Shown here piece after piece: positions 44,828-53,364 of a stretch of 64,000 nucleotides of DNA. The notes under the pieces were generated by a model that did not search any database, was not told the origin of the DNA, and worked only from the letters and a program-made list of their open reading frames with translations. The position numbers were made by a program, and so were the translations under genes. The stretch is from an uncultured Colwellia sp. (lineage in GTDB: Bacteria; Pseudomonadota; Gammaproteobacteria; Enterobacterales; Alteromonadaceae): contig CAJXQI010000001.1 in assembly GCA_913058395.1 (NCBI GenBank), positions 248,001 through 312,000 of the forward strand, in the 5' to 3' direction. Numbering within the stretch: the first letter of the stretch is position 1; each line of letters starts with the position of its first letter.

Positions 44828-46909
44828 ATGGATGCATTAGACGAAAAGTTAATTGAAGGGTTCGACGGAAAAGTTGTTCGTAAAGATCTTTTACATCGCA
44901 TTAAAAAAGGCACCAATGTACCTACCTTTGTATTGGAATTTTTATTAGCTCGCTTTTGTGCAAGTGATGATGACGATGAAATACAGGAAGGATTAAGTGC
45001 TGTTCTAGATACACTAAATGACAACTATGTTCGCCCTGATGAAGCCAATGCCGCTCAATCAAAAGTAGCAACAAAAGGACGACATAAATTTATTGATAAA
45101 GTGCATGTTCGTTATGTAGAAAAAGAAAAACGCCATTGGGCAAGTTTAGAAAACTTTAACTCTCAACGTATTGCTATAGGTGAGAAGTTTTATAAAAACA
45201 ATGACCGTTTACTTGAAGGTGGTATTTGGGCTGAAGTGACTCTATGCCATAACGAAATTGAAGAAGATGATTATGCTTTTTATATTGAAGATTTACGGCC
45301 AATTCAGTTAAGTCGATTTGATTATGAGGCTTATTGTGAAAACCGCGCTGGTTATAGTCGTGATGATTGGTTAGATATTGTGATGCGCTCTGTAGGTTTA
45401 GAGCCCAGTAAGCTAACTAAACGCGTTAAGTTTCATTTTTTAGCCAGGTTGGCATCCCTTGTTGAAGCAAATTATAACTTTATTGAGTTAGGCCCTAGGG
45501 GGACAGGTAAGTCATATTTTTATAGTGAATTTTCACCTTACTCAACATTAATATCTGGTGGTCAAACAAGTAGTGCTTCACTCTTCTACAACAATGCGCG
45601 AAGAAAAGTTGGCTTGGTTGGATATTGGGACACAATTGCCTTCGATGAAGTTGGCAATATGCGAGTTAAAGACCCTGATACCATTCAAATCATGAAAGAC
45701 TTTATGGCTAATGGGCGATTCTCTAGAGGAGCGGAGGTTATTGCTGATGCCAGTATGACCTTTATTGGAAATTTAGATTTAGGTGTTGAGCAAGTGGTTA
45801 ACTCGACAGAGTATGATTTATTTCAGCCGTTACCAAAAGAGTTTGATCTGGCTGTCATGGATCGTTTCTGCATGTATATGCCTGGCTGGGAAATGCCCAA
45901 AAACAGCTCTGAGTTCTTAACTAAAAACTACGGTTTTATTACTGATTATTTAGCGGAAGCTTTTCATTACCAATTAAAGAATACAAACCGATATGAGGAT
46001 GTTAGCAAGCGCCTTAAATTAGGACGTTGTGTTGAAGGGCGAGATGAAAAGGGTATCAAGAAAACCGTAGCAGCGTTTCTAAAGATGTTGCATCCACATG
46101 GTAGCTGTTCTGATAGTGAGTTTGAAGAATATGTTTCTTATGCTGTAGAAGGACGTAGACGGGTTAAAGAGCAAATGAATAAGCGTAAGCCAGATGATGA
46201 GTTTGCAAATATTCGTTTATCTTATTTTAACGCGAATAACCAAGAAATTTTTGTTGATTGTCCTGAAACTATTGGTGTTGAAGCGACATTAAACCCTATT
46301 AAACCAGGTGTAAGTAGTGATATTCCTGATGATGGTGAAAGCCATAAACCTGAAGAAGCGGTTGCGCAGCCAGCTAAAGTTGAAAGTTCAACTCAAAAAG
46401 AGGCTAATACTTCCCAGATTGACGTACCTGAATCAATTAAACTTAAAGAGCAACACTTCAAGATAACCTATGACTCTACCGGGTACAGTTATGAATCTTT
46501 AATTACTCCGTACTTAGCTAAAGCCAAAGCCGTTGTAATCGAAGATCCTTATATAAGAGCAAAACATCAGCTCAACAACTTTGTTCGTTTCTGTGAGGCT
46601 GTATTAAAACAACCAACAGTGAAGAAAATTACCTTAGTTACTTCATACGATGATCAAACCAATATTCAAGAAATGGCAGAAGCACTTAAAGATCTCCAAC
46701 AAAGCTTGCTAGAACTTGATGTTGAGTTAGATATTCAAGTCAATGAAAACTTACATGACCGTGAAATACGCATTGATAATGGTTGGACAGTGAAGATTGG
46801 CCGTGGCTTAGACTTCTTCCAAAAACCTGATAGCTGGTTTGGTGTAGGGGTGAATGATTTAAGCTTACGTAAGTGCTTAGAGACTAGTATTGATATATTT
46901 AAGGCGTAA
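44828..46909 (+). CDS. brxL: BREX AAA+ protein BrxL with an MIT_C (PLD-like) C-terminus in place of the Lon-like domain
   Basis: The 693-residue product begins with the BrxL N-terminal region (LDEKLIEGFDGKVVRKDLLHRIKKG). The AAA+ core has Walker A ELGPRGTGKSYFY (about 220-232) and Walker B WDTIAFDEVGN (about 272-282). After about residue 485 there is a low-complexity linker (SHKPEEAVAQPAKVESSTQKE). A C-terminal domain (554-693) resembles the MIT_C domain of human MITD1: VVIEDPYIRAKHQLNNFVRF, LHDREIRIDNGWTVKIGRGL and SLRKCLETSIDIF. Normal BrxL has a Lon-related C-terminus; no Lon Ser-Lys motif is seen. H643xR645x4D650 resembles a PLD HxKx4D motif. Confidence 0.85.
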   Translation: MDALDEKLIEGFDGKVVRKDLLHRIKKGTNVPTFVLEFLLARFCASDDDDEIQEGLSAVLDTLNDNYVRPDEANAAQSKVATKGRHKFIDKVHVRYVEKEKRHWASLENFNSQRIAIGEKFYKNNDRLLEGGIWAEVTLCHNEIEEDDYAFYIEDLRPIQLSRFDYEAYCENRAGYSRDDWLDIVMRSVGLEPSKLTKRVKFHFLARLASLVEANYNFIELGPRGTGKSYFYSEFSPYSTLISGGQTSSASLFYNNARRKVGLVGYWDTIAFDEVGNMRVKDPDTIQIMKDFMANGRFSRGAEVIADASMTFIGNLDLGVEQVVNSTEYDLFQPLPKEFDLAVMDRFCMYMPGWEMPKNSSEFLTKNYGFITDYLAEAFHYQLKNTNRYEDVSKRLKLGRCVEGRDEKGIKKTVAAFLKMLHPHGSCSDSEFEEYVSYAVEGRRRVKEQMNKRKPDDEFANIRLSYFNANNQEIFVDCPETIGVEATLNPIKPGVSSDIPDDGESHKPEEAVAQPAKVESSTQKEANTSQIDVPESIKLKEQHFKITYDSTGYSYESLITPYLAKAKAVVIEDPYIRAKHQLNNFVRFCEAVLKQPTVKKITLVTSYDDQTNIQEMAEALKDLQQSLLELDVELDIQVNENLHDREIRIDNGWTVKIGRGLDFFQKPDSWFGVGVNDLSLRKCLETSIDIFKA

Positions 46910-46917
46910 ACCATCAT

Positions 46918-48237
46918 ATGGATAATAAATTTTTCCTAGAAACTATGACAGTTTCAAATTATCGCTGCTTTAATCATTTGAAGTTAGATTTTTCACCAGG
47001 TTTTAATGTACTTATAGGTGACAATGGTAGCGGTAAGTCTTCAATAATGAATGCTTTAGCTACTTCTCTTGGTACTTGGTTTTTAGGGTTGCCTGAAGTT
47101 AAAAGTAAAGATATTCATGAAGAGGAAGTTAGAGTTGTTCGAAAGCGTGAAGGCGATATTGTCACCTTCCAAAAAAAAGGCGAATGCGTTCTTTCTTCAA
47201 AAGGTAATATCTTTGGTAATTCAATATCTTGGACTAGGACAAAGCATAGTGGTGGTACTACTTATAAAAAAGCCGAAAACTTAATTGAAAAATCTGAGTT
47301 TATTAACCAGCGGTTGACATCTTCAAGTCCTGTTACGTTACCTATTATTTCATATTACGGTACAGGACGTTTATGGGGGCAGCGTAATTTAGGTGTAGTT
47401 AAGAAAACCAAAGTACCAGAAGAGGCTATGAAAGCTAGTCGTTATACAGGTTATTTGAAAGCACTAGATCCAGCATCTAATGAGGTTGTTTTAAAAAGGT
47501 GGATCAGTGAACTCACCAAAGCATCATTTAATGAAGGGAGAATATTTGAATCGCTCACCGTTGTATATGAAGCAATAGCAAAAAATGTAGAAGGTGCTAA
47601 AAGAGTATTTTGGGGGGCTCAAGACGATGATTTACTCATCGAGTTTGAAACTGGAGATATTGTACCAATGTACTTACTTAGTGATGGTCAAAGGAATATA
47701 TGCGCAACTATTGGTGATATTGCAATGCGCTGTGTACAGCTTAATCCTCATATGGGATTTGAAGCTGTTTCAGAAACTCCTGGTGTAGTTTTAATCGATG
47801 AAATTGATCTTCATTTACACCCTAAATGGCAACGAAAAATTGTAACATCGCTTAAAAACACGTTTAAAAACATTCAGTTTATAGCTAGTACTCATTCCCC
47901 ATTCATTATTCAGTCACTTCGAAAGAGTGAATTAATTTCACTAAACCCAGAAAGTGTTGAAAATACATTTATGAATGAAGAGCTCGGTATAGAAGACACA
48001 ATCGAGCGATTTATGGGGCTGGACAATGTTATTAGAAGCGAAATGTTTAATAATACAGTAGCTGTAGGGAAGGAGATTTTTGAGCTTGAAGATAAACTAC
48101 GAGATATTAATTCAGAATCTCCAGAGTATAGTCAACTACAAGATATGATAGATGTTTTGAGAAGGAAGTTGACCAAAGATTCGGCCTACATTTCAGACAA
48201 CCCATTAATAACCGCATTTCTTGAGGCTAAACTATGA
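46918..48237 (+). CDS. ptuA: AAA/SMC-like ATPase, Septu PtuA-type
   Basis: The 439-residue product has an ABC/SMC-like ATPase head. Walker A is FNVLIGDNGSGKSSIMNAL (about 29-47), the signature region LLSDGQRNICATIGDIA (about 252), and Walker B VVLIDEIDLHLHPKWQ with the H-loop FIASTHSPFIIQSL. There is only a short insert between the ATPase halves, as in PtuA. Its stop overlaps the HNH gene start (ATGA), and it starts 8 bp after brxL. It is therefore likely expressed with BREX. Confidence 0.82.
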   Translation: MDNKFFLETMTVSNYRCFNHLKLDFSPGFNVLIGDNGSGKSSIMNALATSLGTWFLGLPEVKSKDIHEEEVRVVRKREGDIVTFQKKGECVLSSKGNIFGNSISWTRTKHSGGTTYKKAENLIEKSEFINQRLTSSSPVTLPIISYYGTGRLWGQRNLGVVKKTKVPEEAMKASRYTGYLKALDPASNEVVLKRWISELTKASFNEGRIFESLTVVYEAIAKNVEGAKRVFWGAQDDDLLIEFETGDIVPMYLLSDGQRNICATIGDIAMRCVQLNPHMGFEAVSETPGVVLIDEIDLHLHPKWQRKIVTSLKNTFKNIQFIASTHSPFIIQSLRKSELISLNPESVENTFMNEELGIEDTIERFMGLDNVIRSEMFNNTVAVGKEIFELEDKLRDINSESPEYSQLQDMIDVLRRKLTKDSAYISDNPLITAFLEAKL

Positions 48238-48902
48238 GGCCAGTAACGAGGAATAGCTGGCCTTTAAAGCCAAATGGAGATAGAAAGACGTTTGCAGTAA
48301 GTAACTATAAAGGATTCTTTAAAGATTTAGTTATTAACTTTGGTTTTTATTGTAGTTACTGTGAAAGGCCTGACAGTTTAGATATTGAACACGTTATTCC
48401 ACAGTCGTCTCCGGCGGGTCAACATTTAGTAGTTGATTGGAATAACTTACTGTTAGGTTGCCCTAGCTGTAATAGAGACCATAAAAGCAATATAAATAAT
48501 ACTAGAAATGGCTATGTGTGGCCGGATGAAGTTGACTCATTTAGTCATTATGAATATTTTAGTTCAGGTGATTTAAAGGTGAAATCGACATTAGATAATG
48601 CTGATAAGACTAAAGCTCAAGCGACTATAGATCTTTGTGGTTTAGCACCTCCGCCTAAAAGTAACGCTAATCAAAGTAAAGATTTCTTATGGCAGCAGAG
48701 AATGAAAGTATGGGTTGTAGCTGAAAAACTTAAAGCTGATTATATTGCAGGGAATACGACGGTTGGTAATATTGTAACTTTCTCTGAAATGTCTGGATTT
48801 TGGTCTATTTGGATTACTGTTTTTAGCGGCCATGATGACGTTATTAATGCTATAAGTGATGCATATAACGGTACGAAGTCCGATTATTGTACTCCACCTT
48901 AA
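48234..48902 (+). CDS. ptuB: HNH endonuclease, Septu PtuB-type
   Basis: The 222-residue product has an HNH nuclease domain (about 37-85): zinc pair FYCSYCERPDS, catalytic DIEHVIPQSS, WNNLLLGCPSCNRDHKSN. In Septu the ATPase PtuA and HNH protein PtuB form a complex that cleaves phage DNA. The 4-bp overlap with the upstream ATPase gene is typical. Length and the C-terminal helical part fit PtuB, though related ATPase-HNH pairs exist under other names. Confidence 0.82.
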   Translation: MRPVTRNSWPLKPNGDRKTFAVSNYKGFFKDLVINFGFYCSYCERPDSLDIEHVIPQSSPAGQHLVVDWNNLLLGCPSCNRDHKSNINNTRNGYVWPDEVDSFSHYEYFSSGDLKVKSTLDNADKTKAQATIDLCGLAPPPKSNANQSKDFLWQQRMKVWVVAEKLKADYIAGNTTVGNIVTFSEMSGFWSIWITVFSGHDDVINAISDAYNGTKSDYCTPP

Positions 48903-48913
48903 TATGCAATCTA

Positions 48914-49216
48914 TTATAACCAATGCTCTGGTATCGTTAATTCAAATGAGTTTGCTGCATACTTGAGCATTGATAGTATTTCTTTATGCTTCGCTTGGTC
49001 GTAAGGCTGATTATCCTTTCGCTGCTCAATAATAGATTGTAATAGTGGTAAGTTGAACATGCCTAACTTATAAAAGTTGTTCCAGCTAGGCTGACCAAAT
49101 AAATTATATATAACCTCTGTACCATCTCGCTCACTAGCAAGTCGTTTCTCACCAGTAATTAATGTCTCTGCCTTTTCAGCTTCATCCCGATTTTCATACG
49201 AATTAAGTAATTTCAT
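48914..49216 (-). CDS. Uncharacterised 100-residue protein
   Basis: The small, charged protein contains DEAEKAETLITGEKRLASERDG and ends FELTIPEHWL. It is convergent with ptuB, with 11 bp between stops. I do not recognise a family. The AT-rich upstream region could supply a promoter; coding likelihood is moderate. Confidence 0.5.
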   Translation of the reverse strand: MKLLNSYENRDEAEKAETLITGEKRLASERDGTEVIYNLFGQPSWNNFYKLGMFNLPLLQSIIEQRKDNQPYDQAKHKEILSMLKYAANSFELTIPEHWL

Positions 49217-49417
49217 AGTAATAAATTAATTTATTACTAGTGTAACTTAATACTATCGCCGAGTCGTCAGGTCAGGCGAACGATTTAACAAGTAGTACAA
49301 ATATATATAAGAATTTTGAGTCCATAAAATAAAATTTTTTGGGTCAAATTAAACTAACAATTAATTGAAGCTAGTTACTAACTGGCTAAATTGAAAATTA
49401 ATTTATTCAACATTTCT

Positions 49418-49450
49418 AACGCCGGTCAGGTTCCTGTCTGGCGTTTTTGT
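49418..49450 (+). terminator. Terminator-like hairpin just before the integrase gene
   Basis: AACGCC and GGCGTT flank an inner CAGG/CCTG stem and a T-rich run follows. It lies immediately upstream of the integrase ribosome-binding site (GGAG at 49,455). It would stop transcription from upstream or act as an attenuator of the integrase gene. Confidence 0.65.
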
Positions 49451-49464
49451 TTTTGGAGATTCTT

Positions 49465-50673
49465 ATGTACCCATCAAGATTTAAATTTAATAAACGTCAA
49501 ATTGATAGCCTCCCTCCCACACCTGAAAATAGCCGTAGTAGAGAAACTGAATATTCAGATGAGGCCTGCTCAGGTCTACGAATAATAGTTAATCGTCAAA
49601 ATCGCAAGCGCTTTTTATTTCGTTATACCTTTTTGAAAAAGAAGAAGAGTTTAATGATTGGAGAATTTGGTCCTATTGACGTTAATACAGCACGCATGAA
49701 AGCTTCTGAATTTAAACGAATGCTTGCAGATGATATAGACCCTAAACAACAGCGTGATGATGCTAGAGCTGTCTTGAATTTCTATGAATTTTCAGAGCAA
49801 CATTACATGCCTTATGCCAAATCAAATAAGCGTAGTTATAAAAATGATCAGTCTATTCTTGATCTTCACATGTACCCATTGTGGCGTGACAAACGATTAA
49901 CAGAGATCACTAAACACGATATTCAACGCTTTCTTGATAAAGTGGCTGAAAACCTTATGCCAGGTAGTGTTAATAGAATGCTTAGCTTAATTCATCGAAT
50001 GTTGAAACTAGCCAATGAATGGAATTTTACACCGCAGTCTTTTGCTAACCCTGCAGCTGGTATTCGCAAGTTAAAAGAGAATAATCATCGAGAACGATAC
50101 CTATCAAAAGAAGAGTTAGAGAGTTTCATTGCCGCTTGTGACGCTGAGCCATCTAGAACACCAGCTAATGCACTGAAACTAGCCGTTCTCTCAGGTATGC
50201 GCATTGGTGAGATAATTTCGTCTACCTGGAAGAACTTAAATATAACAAGCGAGCAAGGTAGTTTATTTTTGCCCCACACAAAGTCGGGGTTTTCCAGAAA
50301 TGTGATATTAAATCAAGAAGCCTTAAAAGTGATTTTAGAGCAAAAGCAATTTCGTGAACGTGGTAATCCTTATATCTTTCCTGGAAAGGTTGCGGGACAG
50401 CATATTCACAATCCTAGAAAGGCATTTCTTCGTATTAAAGAGTCTGTAGGTGGGCTAGAGGGGTTAAGGATACATGATTTACGCCATAGTTTTGCTAGCT
50501 TGCTGATCAATATGGGAAATAGTGAGAATGGTCGTGGTGCTAGCTTATATGAAATACAGCATTTGCTCGGGCATAAAAACCCACAAACAACAACCCGCTA
50601 TGCTCATGTATCAACTAACAGACTACGAGAAGTATCGAGTAATATGGAATTGCTTCTTAATTCTGGTAAGTAA
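49465..50673 (+). CDS. P4-type tyrosine integrase of the island
   Basis: The product is about 402 residues from the ATG following GGAGATTCTT. It has a short DUF4102-like N-terminal arm-binding region (IDSLPPTPENSR, RIIVNRQNRKRFLFRY, MIGEFGPIDVNTARMKA), a SAM-like core-binding domain, and the catalytic residues Arg246 (SGMRIGEI), His337-x-x-Arg340 (HDLRHSF), the later His in LLGHKNPQ and nucleophile Tyr379 (TTTRYAHV). It is the only integrase in the island, about 3.2 kb from the right junction, and is the likely enzyme for the anticodon-loop insertion. Confidence 0.93.
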   Translation: MYPSRFKFNKRQIDSLPPTPENSRSRETEYSDEACSGLRIIVNRQNRKRFLFRYTFLKKKKSLMIGEFGPIDVNTARMKASEFKRMLADDIDPKQQRDDARAVLNFYEFSEQHYMPYAKSNKRSYKNDQSILDLHMYPLWRDKRLTEITKHDIQRFLDKVAENLMPGSVNRMLSLIHRMLKLANEWNFTPQSFANPAAGIRKLKENNHRERYLSKEELESFIAACDAEPSRTPANALKLAVLSGMRIGEIISSTWKNLNITSEQGSLFLPHTKSGFSRNVILNQEALKVILEQKQFRERGNPYIFPGKVAGQHIHNPRKAFLRIKESVGGLEGLRIHDLRHSFASLLINMGNSENGRGASLYEIQHLLGHKNPQTTTRYAHVSTNRLREVSSNMELLLNSGK

Positions 50674-50732
50674 CTCAACTAAGTAAATAAAGCACTTTCA
50701 ACCTCATATTAAATTACTGGTTATAACAATTT

Positions 50733-50768
50733 AAGCCGATCCTTCTTCATTGAGGGATCGGCTTTTTA
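50733..50768 (+). terminator. Terminator after the integrase gene
   Basis: AGCCGATCC / GGATCGGCT form the stem with a T-run after it. Confidence 0.9.
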
Positions 50769-50784
50769 TTTTAGGAGAAGCAAT

Positions 50785-51162
50785 ATGAAGATGATTACTG
50801 ATTGGCCAGGTGATGTTGATCTTTCATTAGCTGAAGATGAAAAGGATAAAGTCATATCCCTGCTAATTGAGCCATTTGGAAATGAAACTGAAGCTAAGAC
50901 ATTTTGGCAGAGTTATGGGAATTCACTTTTTATAGCAAGTACTAATGACACTGTTAATACTCTTTTATCACTGCCTGAGCAGCTGAAGGAGCAAATTAAT
51001 CACTCACTAACTTATCCTGAGTTTGTAGAGAAAGTACCAAGCTCTAGTAGCGGACAAAGCTTAATACTCACTTTATCCATAATGAATGATGAAGGTGGTG
51101 GTAACTATATTTTATTTTTACCTGAATGCCCGTTAATTGAATTGATCAATAAGGGGTTTTAA
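50785..51162 (+). CDS. Uncharacterised 125-residue island protein
   Basis: The acidic, soluble protein starts MKMITDWPGDVDLSLAEDEKD, with AGGAG before the ATG. It contains a Ser-rich stretch (KVPSSSSGQSL). No family is recognised. It overlaps the next gene by one base (TAATG), so it is part of a small operon with the DUF1232 protein and the 145-residue protein. Confidence 0.6.
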   Translation: MKMITDWPGDVDLSLAEDEKDKVISLLIEPFGNETEAKTFWQSYGNSLFIASTNDTVNTLLSLPEQLKEQINHSLTYPEFVEKVPSSSSGQSLILTLSIMNDEGGGNYILFLPECPLIELINKGF

Positions 51163-51464
51163 TGGGTGTAAATATTGAAGACTTTTGGAAAAAAATAAAG
51201 TCATTGAAAAATAGTAACCGTCTAATTATTACAGCATTAACTTTATTCTACGTTATGTGTGACGGAGACATACCTATTTGGGTTAAAGCGCTATGTTCCA
51301 GCGCATTAATATACTTCATTAATCCTTGGGATCCTTTAGGTCCTGATCCAATAATTTATGCTGATGATATCGCCATTCTCGCAGCAGCCCTAAAAAGCAT
51401 AAGTAAACACATTAAATCGAGCCATAAGGCGCAAGCTAAACGGCATATTAAGAAAAAATCTTAG
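51162..51464 (+). CDS. YkvA/DUF1232 family small membrane-associated protein
   Basis: The 100-residue product has the DUF1232 pattern CDGDIPIWVKALCSSALIYFINPWDPLGPDPIIYADDIAILAAAL, in which IPxWVK, YxxxPxDxxPD-like and YxDDIAIL are the key elements. DUF1232 proteins are small, weakly hydrophobic and of unknown function; they often accompany toxin or stress loci. It is translationally coupled to the preceding gene. Confidence 0.78.
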   Translation: MGVNIEDFWKKIKSLKNSNRLIITALTLFYVMCDGDIPIWVKALCSSALIYFINPWDPLGPDPIIYADDIAILAAALKSISKHIKSSHKAQAKRHIKKKS

Positions 51465-51473
51465 GAAAAGCAT

Positions 51474-51911
51474 ATGACTAACAAAACAAAAGAAAACCCA
51501 AAGAAGAGCGACTCTGTTACAACTTCAAAAATACTGATGACAGCTAAAGCACCAAAATTAAACCCTAAGAATGGTGGCTTTATACATTTTGAAATATTCG
51601 TAATAAATAAGGAACTCAGTTTAAAGATGACCGCTAATGATGGTGGTGGGTTGCATTCGAAAGAAGATATTCCCATTCAAAAACTGCTAACAGTGTTGGA
51701 TGAAATAAAATCACCTTCAACGCACTTTAACTCTTCAATTTTCAAAACACTTTTCACCTCTGGTAGCGCGAATAACGGATCTTTCATGGCATCGATAGCA
51801 AGAGAGCTTTCTCTTATCGCTGCAGTACCCACAAAAATGTATTCACATCAGTTGAGTGTCAATTACGCTGAAAGCAAAAAGAAGCTACTAGCTATAGCTG
51901 GTAAATCTTAG
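51474..51911 (+). CDS. Uncharacterised 145-residue island protein
   Basis: A basic N-terminal tail (KTKENPKKSDSVTTSK) precedes an alpha/beta body containing GGFIHFEIFVINKELSLKMTANDGGG. No family is recognised. It lies 9 bp after the DUF1232 gene, in the same operon. Confidence 0.55.
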   Translation: MTNKTKENPKKSDSVTTSKILMTAKAPKLNPKNGGFIHFEIFVINKELSLKMTANDGGGLHSKEDIPIQKLLTVLDEIKSPSTHFNSSIFKTLFTSGSANNGSFMASIARELSLIAAVPTKMYSHQLSVNYAESKKKLLAIAGKS

Positions 51912-51967
51912 TTCATAGTAATTAACAGCACTACCTTTCTACTTAACAAGCTCCAAGGATAAACATA

Positions 51968-52384
51968 ATGAAATTGACTTTTTCTAGTCAAGTATCAACC
52001 TTTATTGTGTCTGATACATTATTAGCAATCATTCAAAAAGAAATTGAAAATAAACCACATGCTGTAAACTCAGTTATTCTTAACTTTAGATCACCAAGTT
52101 ATAGCCCTGAAGAAGGTGGCTACCATCCTGTTGAAATACGTTTAGTTAAATCAGATAACTTATGGTTGTTTGATTACATAACGGATTTTACTTACGTAGG
52201 TTTTTCACCAATGGCAGAACTAACAAAAGAGATAGACTTTTGTTTTGATACTGGCGATGCTTATCACTTATATATCGGTAAAATAAGTATTGAAGAAGGT
52301 AAAAACTTATTCAAACTGTGGCAATCTAACTTTGTTAGCTATTGGCAAATGAAAGTATTTGATGTTGAAATTACTATTGATTAA
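51968..52384 (+). CDS. DUF2787 family protein
   Basis: The 138-residue product matches DUF2787: AVNSVILNFRSPSYSPEEGGYHPVEIRL, WLFDYITDFTYVG, ELTKEIDFCFD and LFKLWQSNFVSYW. The family is common on integrative elements of Vibrio, Shewanella and relatives; its function is unknown. It is the last gene before a strong terminator. Confidence 0.82.
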   Translation: MKLTFSSQVSTFIVSDTLLAIIQKEIENKPHAVNSVILNFRSPSYSPEEGGYHPVEIRLVKSDNLWLFDYITDFTYVGFSPMAELTKEIDFCFDTGDAYHLYIGKISIEEGKNLFKLWQSNFVSYWQMKVFDVEITID

Positions 52385-52413
52385 ACAAGTCTGGGTTTAC
52401 ATAAAAGATTAAC

Positions 52414-52452
52414 AAGAGCACTAAGCCAATCGGTTTAGTGCTCTTTTTTTTC
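52414..52452 (+). terminator. Terminator after the DUF2787 gene
   Basis: AAGAGCACTAA / TTTAGTGCTCTT form the stem, followed by eight or more T. Confidence 0.92.
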
Positions 52453-52591
52453 ACTTAACTAAAGCAATCGGATTGGTAGTCGGTTGCGCTATGGCTAAAT
52501 TAACCAGTTCATTTACCTATAAGATTTTGGCTATGTTTGATTGTAAAATAGTAAGTTTAAAATTACTTACTCGACGACTTGTCGCTCCGGC

Positions 52592-52981
52592 TCATATCCG
52601 GTGATTTGAACTGGATTTTTCCTCAATCCAGTTCAATATATCCGCTCTAACCCAAGCAACAGCTCTAATACCCAGTTGAATGGGCTGAGGGAATTTATTC
52701 TTGTTTTGTAGAGAATAAATTGAAGATCTAGATAATGAAGTCATCTTGATAACTTCTTTTATTCTCAATAAATCAGTAGGTTTGGAGTTATCTTTAGGTT
52801 GTAGTATTTCAACCGTTGGCTTTACCGTTTCTTCGCGCTGTTTTTCGAATGCCGTAGTTAGATGTAGCTTAAGGTGTTCAATATGCTTTAAGGTTAAATT
52901 AAGCTCATCTCTAGTATTTTTTGTAGATAGGGCGAGTTGCTCTAATTGGTTATCAATTAATTTGAATTCTAGCGGTGTCAT
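52592..52981 (-). CDS. AlpA-family DNA-binding regulator / excisionase-like protein
   Basis: The 129-residue product has a coiled-coil N-terminus (about 10-50) and a C-terminal AlpA/MerR-like winged helix (LLRIKEVIKMTSLSRSSIYSLQNKNKFPQPIQLGIRAVAWVRADILNWI, about 71-119 in parts). AlpA proteins control integrase expression and excision of P4-like elements. Its position between the accessory operon and the attachment region, divergent from the junction, fits a recombination-directionality or regulatory role. Confidence 0.83.
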   Translation of the reverse strand: MTPLEFKLIDNQLEQLALSTKNTRDELNLTLKHIEHLKLHLTTAFEKQREETVKPTVEILQPKDNSKPTDLLRIKEVIKMTSLSRSSIYSLQNKNKFPQPIQLGIRAVAWVRADILNWIEEKSSSNHRI

Positions 52982-53364
52982 GGTGCAAACCTGATTATAA
53001 TAAACTTGCTAATAATTATAGGAAAATAGGTTTAAGAAAAGCATATTACTCGTATGAGTAAAACTAGTTTTACAAAGTGATTTTAGTCCGGCTTAAGCTA
53101 TGCCTTCTGCTCTCTATCTTCGTCATAAATGCTAAAAAGAGTATTTAAAATAGAATTAAACTGTCACTGTTATAACTGTTTTGAAAAATATCATCCGGTA
53201 ATTTAACTCTGATTGATACTGAGTTAGACCAGAATTGGACCGGAACAGTAAAAAATTGAAAATTATTTTGATATAAAATCGGTGTGACTTGGTGATTTAT
53301 AGAGTGAAATGATGAGTAACCAAATAGAGAATTAGCTCTGAGTTTAAGAACTATAGAAGAGAGA
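52982..53364. other. Non-coding region upstream of alpA, with two palindromes
   Basis: No convincing gene is present. TTACTCGTATGAGTAA (53,046-53,061) is a near-perfect palindrome and AAAACTAGTTTT (53,060-53,071) a perfect one. They lie 65-90 bp before the alpA start and may be operators. The first includes TATGAGT, which also occurs in the attachment core. Confidence 0.45.

Noticed and set aside
47612-47617. Six-G run in ptuA as another phase-variation tract
   Set aside because: Six G is too short to stand out; the GGG codons may be ordinary usage.
49391-49585. 64-codon frame overlapping the integrase start
   Set aside because: It runs through the terminator-like hairpin and the integrase ribosome-binding site in another frame.
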